Part shown: in pieces, positions 58,251-64,000 of the stretch
How the letters are laid out: every line of letters begins with the position of its first letter
Position numbering within the stretch: the first letter of the stretch is position 1
DNA from: Pyricularia pennisetigena
Taxonomy: Eukaryota; Ascomycota; Sordariomycetes; Magnaporthales; Pyriculariaceae
Assembly: GCF_004337985.1 (NCBI RefSeq)
Contig: NW_021940920.1
Coordinates: 542,549-606,548 of the forward strand
Length of the DNA stretch: 64,000 nucleotides
Direction: 5' to 3'
Program-made: the position numbers and the translations under genes
The notes under the pieces: generated by a model
What the model saw: only the letters and a program-made list of their open reading frames with translations
Told to the model about the DNA's origin: nothing
Databases searched by the model: none

Positions 58251-61040
58251 ATGGCCTCGGAGAACGCAACCAACAGCCCCGCTCCTCATGTTACAACCGC
58301 TCCCGTTCTCGAATATATCTGTCTTTTCACCAAAGACCTAAAAAAGAAGCAAAAGAAGTGGCAAGATGGCCGGCTCAAACTTCACACATACAACAACAAG
58401 GTCATGGTCTACGACGAGCGGGGTTACAACGTCGGGTACATGCATTGGCGACATGATTATGACCTGGCCGATGGAGAGGAATTGGAGCTGGAGTCTGGAG
58501 GAACAATAGTTCAGGTGTGCGAGTGCGTTGGGACTCAAGAACAGGATATCTCCGGGCTGGTAGACAAGCGGCTGCAAGAGAAGGAACAACGGGCCATCAA
58601 AGTGGCGTCGAGGCTGCAGCAGAGCTCATCTCTTGGTGGCTCGCGACCGGTAGTTAGACAACCACCCAGCGACCATTTTCAACTAAGGCAAGTCCCGCTC
58701 AACCAGCTACTTGGCACCCCAACTGGCCATCATGGTCGAGCTCTGGCCCCGTCAGAATCGCCTTTTGAACAGCGCCACCGAGCATCCAACGATGAAACCC
58801 CGAGACCAGCCAAGAGACCTAGACGTGAGCCGTCGCCGCCGGCCAAGTCTGGCTATGCTCAGAATCTTTTCGGCACCAAACTGCACCTTTCTTCCCAACC
58901 ATCGTCATCATTCAGGCAGAGGACGCCACGCCCAACCGCTCCGGCAGCCTCGAATGCAACGCGGAAACCAACACAGGTTGAACAGCCTACCGAGAAACCA
59001 GAACCAGCTACTCGGAAAGAACCCAAGTCACACGCGGTGGTTGATCTGGTTGATGATGGTAGTGATGATGAAACTGAAGGGAAGGCTAGCGGTATCGATG
59101 TTGAGGTGTCTGAAACGGCTACCAGTGCAAATATGCAACCTCACCAACTGAGAAAAGCAGAGAAGGCGACGAAGAAGCGCATGGCTCCTGTGCAGACCTC
59201 AGATATCGAAGCCACGCCACATTCCCGGTCTCTGAATCAGCCAGTGTCCAAGAAACCACGACTAAGAGAGCCAAGGCCACCGAGCTCTCCAGAGATTGTC
59301 GAGTTAGATTCCCCTCCAGCTGCAGTACCGAAGCCGCCAAAACCATCGTGGCGGTCACCAAAGGCGGCCATGCCGAAAACGCGCTGCCCGCCCTCTGAGC
59401 CAGAACCTGTTCCAGAACCGGAAACACACCCTCCAGAATCACTGGAGGATGATTGGACAGAGCAGTCAAGGCAAACGACAGCTCTACGGATCAAGTCACG
59501 GAAAAAGCGCGGCTTGATGATACTATCGTCAAACAATGCTGAGGCCGCGTCAGCTCCCCAAACTCGTGAGGACAGAAAACGCAGCAAAGAGACTGTCATA
59601 AATCCGCAAGACACATATGCTGGATCACCTGGGGAGCCTGACAGAGATGTTGCGACAACCAAAACTAGGAAACAGCGCGGAAAGAAGCCGACAGAACAGC
59701 AGGCAAGGCTACCTTCTTTATCTCCTGCCTTGACAGACGGATCTCGAGTTGTTTCACCGGTGGAACAAACTTGCCTTGACCCATCACAAAACCAAACCAA
59801 ACAACGAGGTAAAGTGAGGTCGCAAGCGGACGAAGGAGCAGTGAATAGCGCATCGGAGACCAACAGTGTGTCCGAGACTCGCATTGAGCCTATTCAATCT
59901 GCCGTCAAATTACCAATCGAAAAAGGTGGCAGAAAAGCAAGAACAAGACAAAAATTGCTTGCCGAGGAAGACTCGGATTCAAATGCTGTTTTTGAAAGTC
60001 ACTCAAAAGGAGTACAAGATCCAAAGAGCAGGGATGTCCATCCAGACGTGGCCGGCCTGCTGTTTGATGACGATAGCGACGCCTCAAACGATTGGGTTCC
60101 TCCCCCTCCAACATGTCAAAACTTGGCGAAGATCTCCAAGGGTAAAAAGAAGCAAGACACTACAAAGGCAATCAAAGCCTCAGGCCGTGTCAGAGAAGTT
60201 TCCGAGCCTCCAACAGGTCAAATGCGGTTAGAAAAACTCGGCCGAAAAAGTGTCAAAAGCAGAGAGATCATAGGCTGGGTGTTTGATCAACCGCCTGCCG
60301 TTTCTTTCGGGCCGAGACCTGCCCTGCCGCCTATAGCATCGCAGCCCTCGCGCAGCCCTTCCCCGAACCCTTTGTCAGATGTGGTCATGGAAAACCTAGA
60401 TGCTCCCCCTAGGTCACATCCAGATATTGCCAACGATGTGCCAACATCGTCCGAACTCGCTCAGTTGATCGAGACACCATCTGCCATCTCTAAAGCAGTA
60501 CCAGATCAGATCATCGGAAAACTGACAGCAGATACTCGTCCGGAAACGGTCCCAGAGGTCACAGCGAAAACGACCGCCCTTCCAGGTCAGGAGACAACTT
60601 TGGGTGCTGTTGCTAAGAATGTGGCACCGGTATCTGCCCCGAAAGCTATCACCGAGGCTGCCACAAAGACGACTCCTGACCTTGCTCCAGTCATCAACAC
60701 GCGGCCACGAATCGCCAATCCCGCCACAAGAGGTCGCAAGGCAGCAGTCAGGTCGGATGCTCAAGGCAAGGTTCCCCAGCACATCCTGCCGACAGACTCA
60801 AACTTGCTACCCCGCAAAGAGGTTTTGCAAGCTCTTGCAACCATGATGGCGGCGTCGACCAACGAAGCCGCGGCGCTGTTGCCATCGCAGATGGAGCCGC
60901 CGCCAGCACAACCAGAAAGGCCAAAGATCAAAATGAAGCTGCCTGGGTTTGCACCAGCTGGTGCGTCAGTCGGGGATGTTTCTGGGCCGTGGACCCGAGA
61001 AGCGTACGATCTGCTTGGGATGGGAAGGCCTTCACGATGA
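58251..61040 (+). CDS. DUF2439-domain protein (Mte1/Dbl2/ZGRF1-like genome-stability factor)
   Basis: Intronless, 929 residues from ATG at 58251 (context GACATGG). Residues about 19-95 are the DUF2439 domain: VLEYICLFTKDLKKKQKKW, DGRLKLHTYNNKVMVYDERG, and GEELELESGGTIVQVCECVG. This domain is found in budding yeast Mte1, fission yeast Dbl2 and the N-terminus of human ZGRF1; these bind D-loop or branched DNA and regulate FANCM-type helicases (Mph1, Fml1) in recombination repair. The remaining 800 residues are Pro/Ser/Lys-rich and probably disordered, with several KKPR- and KRPRR-like basic clusters suggesting nuclear location. The last 15 residues, GPWTREAYDLLGMGR, form a compact end that stands out from the disorder. 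No helicase domain is present, so it is the short Mte1/Dbl2 form. Confidence 0.85.
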   Translation: MASENATNSPAPHVTTAPVLEYICLFTKDLKKKQKKWQDGRLKLHTYNNKVMVYDERGYNVGYMHWRHDYDLADGEELELESGGTIVQVCECVGTQEQDISGLVDKRLQEKEQRAIKVASRLQQSSSLGGSRPVVRQPPSDHFQLRQVPLNQLLGTPTGHHGRALAPSESPFEQRHRASNDETPRPAKRPRREPSPPAKSGYAQNLFGTKLHLSSQPSSSFRQRTPRPTAPAASNATRKPTQVEQPTEKPEPATRKEPKSHAVVDLVDDGSDDETEGKASGIDVEVSETATSANMQPHQLRKAEKATKKRMAPVQTSDIEATPHSRSLNQPVSKKPRLREPRPPSSPEIVELDSPPAAVPKPPKPSWRSPKAAMPKTRCPPSEPEPVPEPETHPPESLEDDWTEQSRQTTALRIKSRKKRGLMILSSNNAEAASAPQTREDRKRSKETVINPQDTYAGSPGEPDRDVATTKTRKQRGKKPTEQQARLPSLSPALTDGSRVVSPVEQTCLDPSQNQTKQRGKVRSQADEGAVNSASETNSVSETRIEPIQSAVKLPIEKGGRKARTRQKLLAEEDSDSNAVFESHSKGVQDPKSRDVHPDVAGLLFDDDSDASNDWVPPPPTCQNLAKISKGKKKQDTTKAIKASGRVREVSEPPTGQMRLEKLGRKSVKSREIIGWVFDQPPAVSFGPRPALPPIASQPSRSPSPNPLSDVVMENLDAPPRSHPDIANDVPTSSELAQLIETPSAISKAVPDQIIGKLTADTRPETVPEVTAKTTALPGQETTLGAVAKNVAPVSAPKAITEAATKTTPDLAPVINTRPRIANPATRGRKAAVRSDAQGKVPQHILPTDSNLLPRKEVLQALATMMAASTNEAAALLPSQMEPPPAQPERPKIKMKLPGFAPAGASVGDVSGPWTREAYDLLGMGRPSR

Positions 61041-61427
61041 ACGATGAACGATGTAGGACACGAAGATGAGAAAGCAGAGGAATGCTGTATTTTGATCCAG
61101 TCATTTGTGCTGAAACCACATGCTAGCTAACATTGAGCCAGTCAAAATCACTGCGATGAAGGGGAAACAGTACACACAGCATACACAGCATACATAGCAT
61201 TTGAATCTGATTTGAGCAAGCTTGGCCTTGGTTAAATCGTACCTCCTTGGGTATATAGCCAATGTAATGAAACGACGAAAAGAATAAAAACAACAAGTCG
61301 CTATGCAAAAACCATGCTTAACCCCGGAATACATTTTATCCAAAACTCAAAACGCCATCCCTTTAACTGTTGATACAACAAAACTAAGTAAGCAACACGG
61401 TCCATCCCCTCCCACAAACTCGTGTGC
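61041..61427. other. Convergent intergenic region
   Basis: 387 bases between the DUF2439 gene and the end of the next minus-strand gene. A short CATACACAG tandem (about 61172-61200) is visible. No gene. Confidence 0.45.
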
Positions 61428-62511
61428 TTATAAACCCAAGTTTTGTGGCCAACCAGGGTCCTGCAAGTAGATTGCAGGCTGGCCATAACCGACCACCATG
61501 TCAAAGTTGTCTAAACCAACGATGAGATGGTAGTCTTGTTGCCAGTTGATGTCCTGCACCAGGGTGCCAGGCTGGCCGTAGTCGAACGACGGACCAGCGT
61601 TGATTGGATCGCCAACGCTGGTCGTCGTGTAAAAGCCGCTCGCCGACTCAAAGCCGTCTGCTGGCCCGCTATTCATCGGTTCAAAGCTGAAAGGCACCGA
61701 TGAAGAAGCGACAGAGACGGCAGGATTGTCTAGATGGGGGATCTGGTGGAAGTCGGGAACCAGACCCGAAGGAAAGGTCTGAGGAACGGAAGGAGCGGGA
61801 CCCGGAAAAAGGACCGGGGAGGAAGGAAGAGCGGCGGTGCCGCGCTTGGCAGTGGAGCGGGCGTTGTTATCCGACACGGTCTTGAAGTTCCGCGTGGCCC
61901 TCTCGATGATCTCGGGGACTTGGTCGTTGCTTTTCATGTTGCGGTATTCCCGCTCCAAGTTCCTGAGATCATGGTGGTAGCACTGGATCAAAGGCACATT
62001 TTCCGTTAGTTTTTTTTTTTTTTCTTTTCTTCTTCTTCGCCCCAACAGAAGAAGGAAAAAAAAAAAGACTCACAGTCATTTTCGACTTGGCACAGACGCA
62101 GCAAGTCCCCAGCTCTCGGTTCAGCGCCGCCAACGCCCTCTTGACGTACGTAAGCGGACCGAGCCGCTTGCCGTGGGCGCCCGGCGCAACAGCGCGACCT
62201 CCACCCCCGAGTGCCGACGGGACCTCGGCCGGGTTCTCGGCAAAGTGCCTCCAGACGACGTACTTTTCCAGGACGGCCCCGCGAGCGACGTGCCTGGGCA
62301 TGGGAAGCTCCCCGGTCCACCGGTCTCTGCCGCGCCCGTCGCCTTTGACTCGCGGCCAGTCCGTCGTGTGGCTGACGACGTCGGCCGAGAAGCTCATCTC
62401 TGGATGGAACGGCCGGTTGGACGCCGGGTCCCACGGTGCTTGTTCGCCCTTCTGGGCCTTCATCCAGCCCAGGTTGGGCAGTTTGGCCGCCCCGGTTGTG
62501 GTGTTGGACAT
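61428..62511 (-). CDS. Hypothetical two-exon protein, 330 residues
   Basis: Exons 62511-62074 and 61982-61428 (GTGAGT..CCAG, 91-base intron, phase 0). Start chosen at the first ATG of the frame, MSNTTTGAAKLPNLGWMK. The first half is basic and Trp-containing (PWDPASNRPFHPEM; DWPRVKGDGRGRDRW; VVWRHFAENPAEV). At the junction there is a Cys/His cluster, TCCVCAKSKMT then CYHHDLRNLEREYR, formed by splicing and possibly metal-binding. The second half is Pro/Ser/Gly/Tyr-rich (PGPAPSVPQTF; repeated GYGQP/YGQPG) and acidic near the end, like a transactivation or low-complexity region. A DNA- or RNA-linked role is possible but only inferred. I do not recognise the family. GC-rich codons support both exons. 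Confidence 0.65.
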
Positions 62512-64000
62512 GGTCTGGCGGACAGAAAGCAGGTCAGCTTTATACTCGGGCTTCACCACGGGCTCCTGGCTAGACAGTGGTGTAATCGACGATGAGAAAG
62601 CGTCTGGCAGGATCGAACTTCCGGGCAAATAAATCTACGAAACGCAGGAAAGAGCAAATTGGTGATGAAATTCAAAGGTGACTTACTTCGAGCAGCTTTT
62701 TGGAGCTGAAAAGACGATGATTAGGTAGTGAGGTACGAGACAGACAGAGCCAGAAAAAGAAAAATTTTGACCAGAAATAGTAGAGCAGCAACCAAGTACA
62801 CTATGCTTGGAAGTGATGAAACCAAAGTGTAGAGCGGGCGAAGCTTTTGCTTTCAGCTTTTGGTTCTGGTATGGTAGGTGCGCATCTTGTTCTGGCCACA
62901 GGTATGCTATGACAAGCCTGGATTATCTTGCGGGAGAGGAAGTCTGGGGATATTCTGGACATTGGAGGCAGAGTGCTCTCGCTATATACAAGAAATGGCA
63001 CAAGGTTTTCTGCAAGCTGCAAGTTCCCCTATGCTGCTTTGTAAAAAAAAAAGCTTTTCATGCATGTATATATGTTGTTATATACAAAATCGCTCACTGT
63101 GTTGATTTTGTGCAGCATGCAGATGGCCCTCCTCTGCTCTAGCCTCCTCCAAGAGGGTTTTGACTTTACGGGGGCTATGAGGAGTCATCGTAAGGGAGCT
63201 CTGAACAGAGAGTTCAGCCCCCCTTTTTGGAAGCAGACTGCGTGGACATTCATAGCTTTGTTGAAAAGGACGAGGAAGATGACCGGCCGCTGCTTGAACA
63301 GCGTCAAGCCGGTATCTTTTACGAGTTGCTCCTCATCGTAACTGTTCCTATGTGGTAGCTCTATTCGCGCTGCCAGGCAGGTGAATGGAACCCAACCCAG
63401 CTTTGTTAAAAGCCAGTGCACTCTCATAGACTACAAATTCGGATATTAAACATATAAAATTATCCATAACTCGATAGAGAAAATGGCTAAATACACTGGC
63501 TTCTTTCCAGTTAATTCGTTTATTTACTGTTTATCAAGGATGGCAAGGTTGAGCGTTGCAAAAGCGCAGTTGCCTTTTTGTATTTTGTGACGTGGGCCTT
63601 GACACCTTTGCAAAGCCATTGCGCTGTCGATTTGCAACCAAACAAGCCAATTCTTGACATCAAGCTTGCCAGGTCTTTTCATCATTGTAACCCTTACTTT
63701 CAGGCTTCCTTCTCGGCGATTACTGCCAGAATCTACAAGTGTCATGGTCCCAAGCCTGCCGTTATGCATTTTCTTTTCGGGTTGTTCAGAGTATGAGGAC
63801 CGGTTACTACACCGAAGAGCAGGAAGCTGTTTGCGACAGAGGCAGATCCGGCAGCTATGTCGATGGAGCTCGTTCAACGTTTTGGAAAACCGGGAGGCCG
63901 GACCTGCAAAGGGTATTTATTGTCAGTCACGGTGGACCATGGACATTTTCACAGATGGATCTTTGCTGTAGCAAAAGCCATTGCAATAAATTCACTTACA
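62512..64000. other. Terminal intergenic region, no supported gene
   Basis: About 1.49 kb to the window end. ORFs of up to about 117 codons on both strands lack codon bias and motifs. The frames near the right edge could belong to a gene outside the window, but nothing shows it. Confidence 0.4.

Overview
The window looks like nuclear DNA of a filamentous ascomycete, most likely a Sordariomycete (Magnaporthales is only a guess). The genes carry short spliceosomal introns with GT..AG ends and CTAAC/CTGAC-like branch sites. The proteins are typically fungal: a Ssk1 response regulator, an endothiapepsin-type acid protease, a Bot1/mS45 mitoribosomal protein, a GPI-anchored fasciclin protein, and DUF2306, DUF7053 and SRPK-like families. 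Intergenic DNA is rich in long poly-A/poly-T runs. I see no rRNA, convincing tRNA, CRISPR array or recognisable transposon.

Layout. 1-201 (+) is the 3' end of an unknown gene. 1506-2998 (-) is a HAD-fold protein with degraded catalytic motifs. 7004-8215 (+) is a two-domain fasciclin protein. 10989-12155 (+) is a DUF2306 membrane protein, convergent with a six-exon zinc alcohol dehydrogenase (12427-14181, -). 15246-16973 (-) is a DUF1308 protein, divergent from an eEF1B-gamma-like GST (18227-19010, +). An SRPK-like probable pseudokinase follows (19393-21110, +); its end overlaps a small convergent ORF (21094-21534, -). Next come a DUF7053-like protein (22048-22684, -) and a HerA-like P-loop ATPase (24343-26429, -), which is divergent from a BAR-SH3 protein (27990-29608, +). 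30359-32737 (-) is a Ser-rich protein with repeated Y-[FY]-P motifs. After a gene-poor stretch come a four-TM MARVEL protein (37842-38306, -), a 70-residue Cys-rich protein (41619-42064, +), a protein phosphatase whose first intron holds an assembly gap (43341-44886, +), Bot1/mS45 (45096-46356, -), SSK1 (47304-49994, -), an acid protease (51817-53040, -), an amino-acid permease (54684-56895, -), a DUF2439 Mte1/Dbl2-like protein (58251-61040, +) and an unknown two-exon gene (61428-62511, -).

The genes do not form one pathway; this is ordinary interspersed fungal gene order. SSK1 (HOG osmotic/oxidative signalling), the phosphatase and BAR-SH3 suggest signalling and the cell cortex. The protease and permease could jointly serve protein use as a nitrogen source. 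The most unusual items are two proteins that appear to have lost catalytic residues while keeping intact frames (HAD and SRPK-like), the HerA-like ATPase with a Ser/Asp/Glu tail, and a tiny spliced Cys-rich gene. Exon models come from reading splice sites and phases by eye, so exact boundaries need transcript support.
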